A DNA stretch of 64,000 nucleotides. It comes from Cytophagales bacterium. GTDB taxonomy: Bacteria; Bacteroidota; Bacteroidia; Cytophagales; Microscillaceae. Shown one piece after another: positions 9,359-19,073 of this stretch; the stretch's first letter is position 1, and each line of letters opens with the position of its first letter. Location of the stretch: contig JAAFJG010000014.1 of NCBI GenBank assembly GCA_013298075.1, positions 16,197 through 80,196 on the forward strand, in the 5' to 3' direction. A model generated the notes under the pieces. That model did no database searches, was not told the origin of the DNA, and saw only the letters and a program-made list of their open reading frames with translations. A program made the translations under genes and the position numbers.

Positions 9359-10342
9359 CTAAGAAATATCAACAACTATTTTTCCAATATTTTGGTTATT
9401 TTCTAAGTAATTATGGGCTTCGATTATATTTTCCCAATTCCAAATACTATCTATGACAGGAAATATTTTTTGTGTTTTGAATAACTCAAAAGCATACGTC
9501 CAAAAATCATTTTTGAGTGTAATTTGATAAGATAAAGAACGATTACGCAAAGTTGAACCTAATAAAGTCAATCTTTTGCCAATAATTTTCATTAAATTAA
9601 CACTTTCAGTCTGATAACCACCTAAAATTGCCAACAAAACCATTCTGCCATCTATACTCAAAACATCAATATTTTGATTGAAATAATTCGCACCAATTAC
9701 ATCAATGACTACATTTACGCCATTTTTTTGGGTAATATTTTGTATTTCTTCTATGAAGTTTTGAGTATGATAATCAATACAATGAGTTGCTCCTAACTCG
9801 AAACATTTTTGATGTTTTTGGGCAGAAGCAGTAACAAAAATTTGTTTAGATTGGTTGATTTTTGCGAGTTGAATCATTGCCGTTCCGATGCCGCTTGCAC
9901 CTGCGTGTATCAATATTTTTTCGTTAATTTGTAAATTTGCCAACGTAAAAAGTGCTTGATATGCCGTTAAAAAAGCCTCTGGAATAGCTACTGCTTGTTG
10001 CATAGTCAAAAAATCAGGAACTAACCAAGCCATTTTTTCAGGAATGACTACAAATTCTGCATACGCACCACCTGCCACCAATCCGAAAACATAATCACCT
10101 ATTTCAAAATCCGTTACATTCTCACCAATGGCAACTATTTCGCCTGCCATTTCGATTCCTAAAATATTTGTAACGTCTTTTGGTGGATTATATTTGCCTT
10201 GTCTTTGTAAAATATCAGCACGATTTAAAGCAAAATGATGAATTTTCACTAAAATTTCGTTTTGTTTTGGGATAGGTTTTTCTATTTCTCCCAAATATAA
10301 TTCTTTACTTTCTCCAAAATTTTTTAATAAAATTGCTTTCAT
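9359..10342 (-). CDS. NAD(P)H:quinone oxidoreductase, zinc-independent MDR family
   Basis: This 327-residue medium-chain dehydrogenase/reductase resembles the quinone oxidoreductase/TP53I3 (PIG3) group. It has a GroES-like N-terminal domain (NRADILQRQGKY, GIEMAGEI) and a Rossmann domain with the dinucleotide-binding HAGASGIGTAMIQLAK near residues 142-157. The catalytic-zinc Cys/His set of alcohol dehydrogenases is absent, as expected for this subgroup. It probably reduces quinones or enones with NADPH in the cytoplasm. It is monocistronic, with the rimP operon promoter region about 100 bp beyond its stop. Confidence 0.88.
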   Translation of the reverse strand: MKAILLKNFGESKELYLGEIEKPIPKQNEILVKIHHFALNRADILQRQGKYNPPKDVTNILGIEMAGEIVAIGENVTDFEIGDYVFGLVAGGAYAEFVVIPEKMAWLVPDFLTMQQAVAIPEAFLTAYQALFTLANLQINEKILIHAGASGIGTAMIQLAKINQSKQIFVTASAQKHQKCFELGATHCIDYHTQNFIEEIQNITQKNGVNVVIDVIGANYFNQNIDVLSIDGRMVLLAILGGYQTESVNLMKIIGKRLTLLGSTLRNRSLSYQITLKNDFWTYAFELFKTQKIFPVIDSIWNWENIIEAHNYLENNQNIGKIVVDIS

Positions 10343-10589
10343 TTTGATTTACTGATGATTTTTCTGACACTATTTTACTTTTTTATTTGACTTTTCATAA
10401 AAATATTGTGCCTACAATTCTACTTATTCGAGGCGGTTTTTGATGATATTTTTGCTCAACAAAAGAATATTCTAAATCATAAATATCTTTTTTTTTATTT
10501 TTATAAGATATTTTTTCTTTGTTATTTGTATTGTTATTTGACAAAAAATTATCCTTTAAGTAACTTTCCATATATAAATTGTTGTTGTT

Positions 10590-11351
10590 TTATTCAATTA
10601 TTTTCATTATTTTTCTAAGTCCATCTTTAATAGAAAGTTCAAACATTTTTTTTATTACCTCATTAAAATCTGATAATTTAATTAAAATATCTTCATTTCT
10701 TTCTATTTCATCAGTGAAACAATCAAAATCTAATATAAATTCTTTATTATAGATTTTTGATGGAAAATCACTATTATACATACCATATATAATTACTAAT
10801 TTTGAGTTATTATCATCATTATTCATAGTAAAACTTGACATGGCTCTTGATAGATTTTCTCTCCCACCTAAGAAAATATCCATACTTGCAGTGAGCGATT
10901 TATCTAAATAATCCTTCCAAATAAAAGTATGTCCACGTTCTATTTTAATTTGATTGACATATCTCAAACCTAATCTTATAAACGAAATAGGCTTATAAAT
11001 TTTGGTAAAACTATTGATAATTTTCTCAATAATTTCATAAAAATCAGGAAAATTTTTATATTTAGTACATTCTATTACTAAATTGGACTGCGAAAGTGAA
11101 AATTTATAAGTACGTTCTTGATTTTCGAACACATAAGAAATATTTTCTTTGTCTGTAATTATATTTAATTCGATATTTACATTTTTTGTGATATTTTTAA
11201 CCTCGCTTGATATAGGAAGTATTTCAAAAACATCTTTTTTAAATTTAGTAAAATTGTCATTTGCGTTCAGATCAAGAATAGAACCAATATCTAATCTAAA
11301 AATTACATTAGTAAGAAAATTTTTTTCATACTTAAAATCGTCCATTTTCAT
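10590..11351 (-). CDS. TIGR04255-family protein
   Basis: This 253-residue soluble protein matches the pattern of the sporadically distributed TIGR04255 family: an opening of the type YEKNFLTNVIFRLD, a central beta-rich part containing FIRLGLRYVNQI, and a closing helix ending SIKDGLRKIMK. The function of the family is not established; members are often scattered in accessory DNA and some occur near phage-defence genes. Here it stands alone between a quinone oxidoreductase and an aminotransferase gene. Its upstream region (11352-11467) is AT-rich with no clear promoter pair. The family assignment is by recall of the pattern only. Confidence 0.65.
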   Translation of the reverse strand: MKMDDFKYEKNFLTNVIFRLDIGSILDLNANDNFTKFKKDVFEILPISSEVKNITKNVNIELNIITDKENISYVFENQERTYKFSLSQSNLVIECTKYKNFPDFYEIIEKIINSFTKIYKPISFIRLGLRYVNQIKIERGHTFIWKDYLDKSLTASMDIFLGGRENLSRAMSSFTMNNDDNNSKLVIIYGMYNSDFPSKIYNKEFILDFDCFTDEIERNEDILIKLSDFNEVIKKMFELSIKDGLRKIMKIIE

Positions 11352-11467
11352 TTTTATATGATTTTTTTGATATTTTTAGCAAAATTACATTAAAATATTA
11401 AAAATAAAAATTTTTTACTGTTTTTTTTACAAAAATATTTCGATAAAAAAACTAAAAAACTAATTTT

Positions 11468-12628
11468 CTATCGATACAATTTATCTTTAAATTTTATCAA
11501 ATTTTCAATGCCTTTTTCCAAAGTTTCATATTTTTTAGCAAAACAAAAACGAATTACTTTTCGATCAGTTTGATTGTGATAAAAAACAGAAATGGGAATC
11601 GTGGCTACTTTGGCTTCTTTTGTCAATCGAATTGTATAATCAGTGTCTTTTTCTTGCGACAAATGTTCATAACTCGCTAATTGAAAATAAGTTCCTTCGC
11701 AAGGCAACATTTTAAAAGGAGTTTCAGCCAACATTTTTCTAAATTTATCACGCCTTTCTTCATAAAAATTGGGCAAATCTAAATAATGATGTTTATTTTT
11801 TAGAAATTCAGCCATCGCATATTGCATAGGCGTATTAGTCGAAAAAGTATTAAATTGATGGATTTTTCGTAATTCTTTAGTCAAAAAATCGGGAGCAATA
11901 CAATAACCCAACTTCCAGCCTGTTGTATGATACGTTTTTCCAAAAGAAGAAATCACAAAACTTCTTTCTCTTAATTTTGGATATTTCATCACGCTTTCGT
12001 GAGTTTGTCCATCAAAAATAATATGTTCATATACTTCATCACTAATCAAAATAATATTTGTATTTTCCAATAAATTTTCTAATTGTTGCAAATCTTTTGC
12101 TTTCAATATAATACCTGTTGGATTATGTGGCGTATTGATAATCAATGCTTTAGTATTAGCATTGATAGCATTTTTGAGTGTATCAAAAGGAATTTGATAA
12201 TTTTCATCTAAACTAATTGGCACCACTTTTCCACCAAAAAGCGTAATAGTTGGCAAATATAAATCGTAGGCAGGCTCTAAAATAATCACTTCATCACCTT
12301 GATTGACCACACACGCCAACGCATCAAAAATGGCTTCACTTGCTCCCGATAAAATCGTAATTTCTGTATCAGGATTACATTTGGCTTGATATAAAAATTC
12401 AGTTTTTTCAGCAATCGCCTCACGCAATACTTGCACGCCTAACATAGGTGCGTATTGATTAAAACCTTTTTTCATCGCCTGATTGACCAATTCAATCATT
12501 TCTGTATTGGTTTCGAAGTCAGGAAATCCTTGTGATAAATTAATAGCACTTACTTCATTTGCTAAGCCAGACATTACCGAAAAAATAGTTGTTCCGACTT
12601 GTGGTAGTTTAGATTTTAGAGTTAGCAT
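11468..12628 (-). CDS. Methionine-type aminotransferase (PLP, class I/II)
   Basis: This 386-residue fold-type I aminotransferase belongs to the YbdL/kynurenine aminotransferase-like group, seen in the opening GTTIFSVMSGLANE and NLSQGFPDF. The Schiff-base Lys lies in SSFGKTYHTTGWKLGY near residue 230, with NTPHNPTG and the C-terminal IRFCFAKK phosphate/carboxylate-binding Arg also present. It would transaminate 4-methylthio-2-oxobutyrate to methionine in the salvage pathway, or act on aromatic amino acids. Substrate choice is inferred from similarity. It is a cytoplasmic dimer in relatives. Confidence 0.88.
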   Translation of the reverse strand: MLTLKSKLPQVGTTIFSVMSGLANEVSAINLSQGFPDFETNTEMIELVNQAMKKGFNQYAPMLGVQVLREAIAEKTEFLYQAKCNPDTEITILSGASEAIFDALACVVNQGDEVIILEPAYDLYLPTITLFGGKVVPISLDENYQIPFDTLKNAINANTKALIINTPHNPTGIILKAKDLQQLENLLENTNIILISDEVYEHIIFDGQTHESVMKYPKLRERSFVISSFGKTYHTTGWKLGYCIAPDFLTKELRKIHQFNTFSTNTPMQYAMAEFLKNKHHYLDLPNFYEERRDKFRKMLAETPFKMLPCEGTYFQLASYEHLSQEKDTDYTIRLTKEAKVATIPISVFYHNQTDRKVIRFCFAKKYETLEKGIENLIKFKDKLYR

Positions 12629-12673
12629 TTTTTTTGGTTTTTTTATTTGATTTGGGAATAGAGATTAATAATT

Positions 12674-13822
12674 TTAGTTTATTTTTAGATATTCGATAAA
12701 GTTTAGAGCAAATTTCTCTATATTTTTTGAATAATCTATTATTTTTATTTCATTTGTTGTTGTTATTACTTTTTTAATATATGTAACTAATTCGTCTTTA
12801 TCTTTTGGGTTAAAAAAACAAACATTATCTTGAATTTGTTCTCTATGCACAGAAATATCAGATAAAATCACAAATTTATTCATAGCTTTCGCATCTTCTA
12901 CCACTGTACTCCAACCTTCAAATAAAGAAGGTTGTATAATTGCCAAAGCATTATTCATAAGTTGTAGCTGTTCTTTTCTATCAATAAAACCAAGAAATTT
13001 GATATAGTTATCCAAATTATTTTCTTTTACAATTTTTTTTAAATTTTCTGTATAATTGGGCGATCTAAAATCATATTCTTTTCCTGTAAAAATAATCTGA
13101 AAATCTAATTTTTCTTCTGCTAATATTTTCACAGCTTCTAAAACAATTTGATGGTTTTTGTGAATCCAAAATTGATTAGGTGAAATTAAATAGTTTTTTT
13201 TTATTCCAAATTTTATTATTAAATCATTGATATTCAAATGATTATATTCAGGGTGAGTAACAGCAAAGTTTAAAACTAAAGTTTTATTTTTAGCTTCTGG
13301 ATATATTTCTTTAAAGTTATTTTGTGCTTCTTGACTGCTGAAAATAATAGTTAAATTACGTTTTATAATTTCATTATGTTGATTTTTTCTAATTTTCAAT
13401 ATACCATCATTAAAAAAATCTTTCAAATAAAACTCTTGAAAATCAGGTATCCAACAAATTTTTTTTTGTATCTTATCAAGTTGAATTTCTAAATTATAAG
13501 GAAAAACGACATCAACAATATTTTTATGATGTTGTTTTATGATAAGATTTTTTCTGAATAAAACTCTACTTATTTTATTTAAAATTTTTTCGAGTACATT
13601 ATAACGAAAAGATAAAGCGATGAATTCTATGTAAGGATATTGCGTAGATAAAACAATATTTTTATCTTTTTCTTGGAGATTATCCGAAAAAATGATGATT
13701 GTTGGTTTTTCTGTGTCCTTAATTGTATTTAACGCACTAATTAAATTGAGAATATAATAAGTGCCACCAATCCAATTTTCATTATTTGTAAAAATAATGC
13801 CTACTCTTGTTCTTTTAACCAT
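12674..13822 (-). CDS. Glycosyltransferase family 4 (GT-B fold)
   Basis: This 382-residue protein has a Rossmann-like N-terminal acceptor domain and a GT1-type C-terminal donor domain. The hallmark is SLFEGWSTVVEDAKAMN near residues 300-316, where the two Glu residues of the EX7E motif bind the nucleotide sugar. It probably transfers a sugar to a surface polysaccharide or LPS intermediate at the inner membrane. It is the last gene of a minus-strand cluster and overlaps the upstream epimerase gene by 22 bp, so the two are co-translated. The exact sugar is unknown. Confidence 0.85.
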   Translation of the reverse strand: MVKRTRVGIIFTNNENWIGGTYYILNLISALNTIKDTEKPTIIIFSDNLQEKDKNIVLSTQYPYIEFIALSFRYNVLEKILNKISRVLFRKNLIIKQHHKNIVDVVFPYNLEIQLDKIQKKICWIPDFQEFYLKDFFNDGILKIRKNQHNEIIKRNLTIIFSSQEAQNNFKEIYPEAKNKTLVLNFAVTHPEYNHLNINDLIIKFGIKKNYLISPNQFWIHKNHQIVLEAVKILAEEKLDFQIIFTGKEYDFRSPNYTENLKKIVKENNLDNYIKFLGFIDRKEQLQLMNNALAIIQPSLFEGWSTVVEDAKAMNKFVILSDISVHREQIQDNVCFFNPKDKDELVTYIKKVITTTNEIKIIDYSKNIEKFALNFIEYLKIN

Positions 13823-14712
13823 TTTATATATTTGTTTATACCTTCATATATAGATACTTGTGAAATAAATCCCATTTGTTCTAATTGTTTGATGTCGGCT
13901 TTCCAATTATTTGGATCACCAATTTTTATTTTACCAGAAAAATTAAATGCTATATTTTTATCCCAATTTTCATAAAAAATACTCACAACATCTTTAATTT
14001 TTGTTTCAATACCAGAAGAGACATTGATACATTCTCCTTCAAAATTTGCTTTTTGAATGATTAAATCTATAGCAAAAATCAAATCATCAATAAAAATAAA
14101 ATCTCTTGATTCCTCTCCTGTACCAAAAATCTCTATATCAATATTATTTTTAATTTTTTGATTTATTTTTTGGTATAAATCCCAAAAAATTTGTTTTTTT
14201 AATCCTACTCCGTAGGCAGAAAAAACTCTTAAACTACACGTATGAATTCCAAAAAACTTATGATATTCTGTTAATAAACTCTCACTTTGGAGTTTGTGAA
14301 AACCATAAGGAGAAAGTGGAAGAAGTTTTGAATTTTCAGTAATTGGTAATTTTATTGGATTACCATACACCGCTGCACTCGAAAAATTTATCAATCTACA
14401 TTTTGGATTATATCTTCTGATGGCTAATAAAATTTTATGCACATTCACTACATTCAACTCAAAATCTTTTGCAGGGTTTTCAAATGATAAACTAACATTG
14501 GCATAACCTGATGCATTAATACAAATATCATATTCATTATGTTGAAATAATAAATTAAAATCTGTATTTTCGTGTGTGAGTAAATAGTAATTTTTATTTA
14601 AAATACCATCTTTTTTTGTGCCTGCTAAAAAAACATTATTAAATTTTTTAGAAAAATAATTTGCGCAATGACCTCCAATAAAACCATCAGCACCAATGAT
14701 AAGGATTTTCAT
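13801..14712 (-). CDS. NAD-dependent nucleotide-sugar epimerase/dehydratase
   Basis: This 303-residue extended SDR has the NAD-binding GADGFIGGHC at residues 7-16 and the catalytic YGFHK near residue 140, preceded by a Ser-rich FSSAAVYG strand. It is expected to epimerise, dehydrate or reduce a nucleotide sugar that supplies the neighbouring glycosyltransferases. It starts directly after the methyltransferase gene (stop and start separated by a single base boundary) and overlaps the glycosyltransferase gene downstream. The substrate cannot be deduced. Confidence 0.87.
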   Translation of the reverse strand: MKILIIGADGFIGGHCANYFSKKFNNVFLAGTKKDGILNKNYYLLTHENTDFNLLFQHNEYDICINASGYANVSLSFENPAKDFELNVVNVHKILLAIRRYNPKCRLINFSSAAVYGNPIKLPITENSKLLPLSPYGFHKLQSESLLTEYHKFFGIHTCSLRVFSAYGVGLKKQIFWDLYQKINQKIKNNIDIEIFGTGEESRDFIFIDDLIFAIDLIIQKANFEGECINVSSGIETKIKDVVSIFYENWDKNIAFNFSGKIKIGDPNNWKADIKQLEQMGFISQVSIYEGINKYIKWLKEQE

Positions 14713-15600
14713 TTAATTTTTTATAAATTTGATACAACAAATAGCTCTACTATGTGCTGCACCATCATCTTTTTTTCCTTTATTTGTGTGTGGATTGTAT
14801 GATTCCTCTGTGTTACAGTCGATTTGATTTGAATAAATCCAACCACTTTTTATATATTTAAAGAAATAAGTATGTACTATACCTACTTTTTCCATCATTA
14901 CGTAAATTCTATTTATCATCTCTTCATCAAACTGCTGAAAAAAGCCATGATTTTCAAATTTACCATAAGGAAAAGTCAATAATAATTGTCCAGAATAATT
15001 AAGAATACGTAATAATTCTTCTATAACTTTTAGATATTCATAACTTTTTTGATTAACATCTTGATTAGCTTTTAAGTCATAACCATATATCGAATTATCC
15101 ATATCAATATGTTCTATCGTTGATTGACAAACAATTTCATCAAAAAAATTATCACGAAAAGGTAAGTATCTTAAATCACCATACTGATAAGAAATTCGCT
15201 TTTCGTTAAAATTAGGACTCTCAGGATAGTAAGTATAAATAGTGATATTTTTATTTTGAAGTTTATCTTGTTTTAAAATATATTCAAAATTAAAAGTAGA
15301 CCCTGCATCTAATAATTTACTCTCTTTTTCTTTTAAATTAGCAAAAATCCAAGCATATTCAACTATTCTTTCATCTAAACCTATTCCATATTGTTGTGGA
15401 ATTTCATTCTTGAAAAACCTGTCCAATATTTTTTTATCATAAATAATACTTTTGATTATTTCTGTTTTGTATTCCTGATAACCCAATGACCATGGAATTT
15501 TTCCTTGTGTTAAATATTTTTTTATTTTATTTTGGTATTCCTTTTCTATTTTATTTTTTTTAAAATTTTGTATAAAATTTTTAATTTTTGATTTTAACAT
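14713..15600 (-). CDS. Class I SAM-dependent methyltransferase-like protein
   Basis: The 295-residue protein has an N-terminal Lys-rich helical segment and a Rossmann-type methyltransferase core. A motif I-like LLDAGSTFNFEY near residue 97 departs from the usual GxGxG. An acidic post-I strand and a motif like DEIVCQSTIEHIDMDN follow. Its position just ahead of an epimerase and a glycosyltransferase suggests it methylates a sugar or lipid-linked glycan (inference). The relaxed motif I leaves some doubt about catalytic activity. Confidence 0.72.
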   Translation of the reverse strand: MLKSKIKNFIQNFKKNKIEKEYQNKIKKYLTQGKIPWSLGYQEYKTEIIKSIIYDKKILDRFFKNEIPQQYGIGLDERIVEYAWIFANLKEKESKLLDAGSTFNFEYILKQDKLQNKNITIYTYYPESPNFNEKRISYQYGDLRYLPFRDNFFDEIVCQSTIEHIDMDNSIYGYDLKANQDVNQKSYEYLKVIEELLRILNYSGQLLLTFPYGKFENHGFFQQFDEEMINRIYVMMEKVGIVHTYFFKYIKSGWIYSNQIDCNTEESYNPHTNKGKKDDGAAHSRAICCIKFIKN

Positions 15601-15724
15601 ACTTTTGTTGTTTTAATTTAGATTTTGGTGATGTTCGAGATAGCTTGAAAGATACTTAAAATAAAATCACAGTAGATACTCTTTTTCAAAATAAAAATAA
15701 ATTTGAAGTCAGGTTGGAGTAATA

Positions 15725-16687
15725 TCATTTTTTTAATAATATTAATTTTAGAAATTTATGAATATTTTTTGGCATATAAAAGGCTATTTTATTTTTGATA
15801 TAAGAAAAAAATGGTTCAGTTGGACTAAAAGCCTCAAAAGTACGTTTTTCTGCTTTTTTATCTGTGATTTCGACTATATTTTTAGGTAAAAAATTTTCAA
15901 CTTTTATATTATTAGTTTGTATATTTGATAATAAACTATCTATCTGAATAGTATGTGTAGCATCTATCCCAAATCCAATATTAGAAACTAAATTAACTTG
16001 TGGGTGTATTGATAAGCCATGATTCATAAACACGGTGAAAGACCATTGTAAGTCCCATATATCTAAACTACGTCCATTTTGCACAAGTTCAAACATTTCT
16101 CTCCAAAAAATTATTTCCTTTTTATCAAACTCGTAAAAATTACATATATCATTAAAAACATCTTCATTCATTTTTTTTAAATAAAAATCATACTTTTTCC
16201 AAGCACTTGCCCAACTTGCCCACCCCCAACCAGATGGATATTGAGAAATAAAATAATTTACTTTTCCTATCAATAATCCATTTTGAAAATTACTCCCTGC
16301 AATATGCATCACCCTTTCTTCATCTTTATAATAATTCAATAATTCTTCACAAAATCCAAAGAAACTTAAATCTGGTAAACAATCATCTTCCAAAATAATT
16401 CCTTGTTCTACATTATCAAAAAACCAAGTAATTGCTTCCGCAGGAGCAACTCCACAACCCAAATTTTTTTCTCTGAATAATGTTTTGACCTCACAATTCC
16501 AATCAATATTCTCCAAAATATATTTTCTAACCGCATCTACTTTTTCTTTTTCGCCTTCTTTACCCTCACGCGCTCCATCAGCCCCAATAAATAATTGTGT
16601 AGGTTGAATCTCACGAATTTTAGCAAAAACTTGCTTAGTAGTATCTAAACGATTGAAAACAAGGAATAAAATAGGTGTATTGAACAT
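15725..16687 (-). CDS. Glycosyltransferase, nucleotide-diphospho-sugar transferase fold (GT2-like)
   Basis: I place the start at the ATG at 16687 (MFNTPILFLVFNRLD), giving 320 residues; the frame upstream to 16822 encodes an implausible aromatic stretch overlapping the promoter region. Conserved GT-A features are FLVFNRLDTTKQVF at the N-terminus, GADGAREG, and the metal-binding LEDDCLPD acidic motif near residue 115. WGWASWASAW near residue 157 is typical of this subgroup of surface polysaccharide transferases. It belongs to the glycan cluster but is separated from the methyltransferase gene by about 125 bp. Confidence 0.82.
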   Translation of the reverse strand: MFNTPILFLVFNRLDTTKQVFAKIREIQPTQLFIGADGAREGKEGEKEKVDAVRKYILENIDWNCEVKTLFREKNLGCGVAPAEAITWFFDNVEQGIILEDDCLPDLSFFGFCEELLNYYKDEERVMHIAGSNFQNGLLIGKVNYFISQYPSGWGWASWASAWKKYDFYLKKMNEDVFNDICNFYEFDKKEIIFWREMFELVQNGRSLDIWDLQWSFTVFMNHGLSIHPQVNLVSNIGFGIDATHTIQIDSLLSNIQTNNIKVENFLPKNIVEITDKKAEKRTFEAFSPTEPFFSYIKNKIAFYMPKNIHKFLKLILLKK

Positions 16688-16885
16688 TAATCTTACTTTA
16701 TAATGGATAAAATTGAAAACGTAGTAGTTAAAATAATAAATTATTTGTCTGCAAAAGTAAGGTATTTTTTCCAAAAAAAATAAAATTACAAAAAAAATAT
16801 ACAAAAAATTACTATATACCACCTTATTTTTAGTATTTTTGCAACCTTATACACTTTATTTCGTTAAAAATAAGAAAAATAAGTT

Positions 16886-17743
16886 ATGAAATATATTTTG
16901 TTGATGTGCTTTTTTTATTTTTTTAGTTTGATGTTATCTTATGCACAAAATAAAGATTCTTTGTTGATGTTGCAAAAGATAGAAAATGCAACAGTACAAT
17001 ATACACAAAAAAATTTAGAAAATACCGAAAAATTATTAAACGAAGCAGAAAAATTATTTCCAAAATATGCTAAAATATATCAAATGAGAGGTTTATTATA
17101 TTATGAAATTGGAAATTATCCGCAATCTATTCAAGATTATAACAAAGCCATAGAAATTAATACAAATAAAGAAAACAAACATATAAAAAATGATGACTTA
17201 TATTATAAAAGAGCAGTAACTTATTTTAGATTACAAAATTTTGAAAAAGCAAACGAAGATTTGCAAAAAACAATTTCAATCAATCCAACACATAAAGAGG
17301 CTTATATTACAATTGGAGCGATATATCAAGAACAAAATCAAGAACAAAAGGCAATAGAAATGTACCAAAAAGCCATAGAAATAGATAAAAATTTTGCTAT
17401 TGGTTATTATAATTTGGCTTGCGTATATGATAACCAAAAAAATCAAAAAAAAGCATTGTCATATATTAATTTAGCTATCGAATATAAACCAAAATATACA
17501 GAGGCTTATTTAATTAGAATTGAAATTTATTTTTATCAAAAAAATTATGAATTGGCTCTGAAAGATATTGAAACAATTTTAAATTATTTTCCACAACAAT
17601 TTCAAGCCTTAGAATGGCAAGGAACGATTTATTGGAAACAAAAACAAAAACAAAAAGCGTGTCAAAGTTGGAAAAAAGCAGTAGAAAATGGCTCGATTGA
17701 TGCCGAAAATTATATGAAAAAAAATTGTGGTTCTTTAAAATAA
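16886..17743 (+). CDS. Exported tetratricopeptide-repeat protein
   Basis: The 285-residue protein has a signal peptide (MKYILLMCFFYFFSLMLSYA) followed by about six TPR units, recognisable from repeated A-Y-Y..G..Y..A...Y..AIEI.P patterns such as GNYPQSIQDYNKAIEI and EQKAIEMYQKAIEIDKN. TPR arrays are protein-interaction scaffolds; in the periplasm they often support outer-membrane assembly or polysaccharide export. It is transcribed divergently from the glycan cluster. A TATTTTTG -7 box lies at 16834-16841 ahead of it. The partner is unknown. Confidence 0.88.
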   Translation: MKYILLMCFFYFFSLMLSYAQNKDSLLMLQKIENATVQYTQKNLENTEKLLNEAEKLFPKYAKIYQMRGLLYYEIGNYPQSIQDYNKAIEINTNKENKHIKNDDLYYKRAVTYFRLQNFEKANEDLQKTISINPTHKEAYITIGAIYQEQNQEQKAIEMYQKAIEIDKNFAIGYYNLACVYDNQKNQKKALSYINLAIEYKPKYTEAYLIRIEIYFYQKNYELALKDIETILNYFPQQFQALEWQGTIYWKQKQKQKACQSWKKAVENGSIDAENYMKKNCGSLK

Positions 17744-17821
17744 TCTTGTTTATAAAATTAAAATCACCAAAAAAAATTTAAACTACAAAAAAATGTAGAA
17801 CAATTTTAATTAAAAAAAAAT

Positions 17822-18217
17822 ATGGAAAACCTATTTATCGCTGAAACAAACCGAACTCCATCTGTTCGTTTAGATTCCCAAACTGGGACGTTAGAATTTT
17901 CTGGGCATAGATGTATGCCCGAAACGTCCATGATATTTTTTGCTCCTGTCAATGATTGGATAGCTAAATATATAAAAACAACCTCTAACAAAAAAACCGA
18001 AGTTATTTTTAAATTAGAATATTATAATACTTCATCGAGTAAAAGTTTTATTGATATTTTTAAAGCCTTAGAAAAATTAGCCATTGATGGAAAGCAAGTA
18101 ATTCTGAGATGGTTTTATGAGGCAGATGACGAAGACATGGAGCAAAATGCAGACGATATGAAAGATTCTTTGCGTTATATTCAGGTGGAAAAAATAACTT
18201 ATTCCCAAAATCAATAA
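17822..18217 (+). CDS. SiaC-family (DUF1987) regulatory phosphoprotein
   Basis: This 131-residue protein matches the SiaC/DUF1987 family in the N-terminal TPSVRLDSQTGTLEFSG and the C-terminal ILRWFYEADDEDM. In Pseudomonas, SiaC is phosphorylated on a Thr by the kinase SiaB and dephosphorylated by the phosphatase SiaA to control a diguanylate cyclase; here no SiaA or SiaB homologue is adjacent. It is a small cytoplasmic protein. Only 78 bp separate it from the TPR gene, so cotranscription is possible. Confidence 0.85.
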   Translation: MENLFIAETNRTPSVRLDSQTGTLEFSGHRCMPETSMIFFAPVNDWIAKYIKTTSNKKTEVIFKLEYYNTSSSKSFIDIFKALEKLAIDGKQVILRWFYEADDEDMEQNADDMKDSLRYIQVEKITYSQNQ

Positions 18218-18302
18218 TAATTAAAAAAAATAAATGTAACTTCTTTGCGTAATAATACGTAAGATAAGAAGTAATTACACTCAAAATCTTTTAAAAATTG
18301 TC

Positions 18303-18998
18303 ATGAAAAAAAACTCGTTTTATTGTATATTGGTTTGCATACTTTTTGCAAATATTTTTGAAACACAATCACAAAATATTCAAATGGGAGTTCGCGTAGG
18401 TATGAACGCCTCTTGGATAGGAGCAGCCCCCGAAAATGGAAGTACTAATGGAGTAAATCTTGGTTTTACAGGCGGTGCGTGGGTACGTATCGGATTTGGA
18501 GAAAAAGACGAAAGTGGTATTTATGTGCAACCTGAACTACTATATTCTACTTTTGGAAGTAAATATATACTAACAAGTACCTCGGCTTTTGGTACAACTG
18601 AAAGAAAATCTGTGGTTAATTTTTCAAATTTTGAGTTACCTATTTTAGCAGGATACAAAATTATGTTAGGTGAAACGTCTGAATTAAGATTTTATGGAGG
18701 TCCTGTTTTTGGAAAGACAAATTTGGCTAAACAAATTGAATCCATCACAGTAATCACCAATGCAATCACTCCAAATACACCTCCAACTCAAACTTCGAAA
18801 AATAGTGATGAAATTAATATTACTGACCAAGTGAAAGGAGCATATACGGCTGGTTTGGTTGGCGTGGGAGTAAATATCAATAAAATCACGATTGATTTTA
18901 GATTTCAAAAAGTATTTACGAATATGTATCAAAATTCAACAGGTCAAGAAAATCGTCCTGCAATGATTCAGTTAGGAGTTGGTTATCGTATTTTCTAA
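18303..18998 (+). CDS. PorT-like outer-membrane beta-barrel protein
   Basis: The 231-residue protein has a signal peptide (MKKNSFYCILVCILFANIFE..) and an alternating hydrophobic beta pattern with aromatic strand ends. It begins QMGVRVGMNASWIG and finishes with GVGYRIF, the C-terminal aromatic typical of outer-membrane proteins. The layout fits the Bacteroidota PorT/OmpW-like eight-stranded barrel family. A specific function cannot be assigned. Confidence 0.82.
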   Translation: MKKNSFYCILVCILFANIFETQSQNIQMGVRVGMNASWIGAAPENGSTNGVNLGFTGGAWVRIGFGEKDESGIYVQPELLYSTFGSKYILTSTSAFGTTERKSVVNFSNFELPILAGYKIMLGETSELRFYGGPVFGKTNLAKQIESITVITNAITPNTPPTQTSKNSDEINITDQVKGAYTAGLVGVGVNINKITIDFRFQKVFTNMYQNSTGQENRPAMIQLGVGYRIF

Positions 18999-19073
18999 AC
19001 ATATTTTTCTCTCTCAAAATAAAAATTGAGAGAGAATTTTCATTTAAAAATCTATTTAAAATCTATTCAATGT

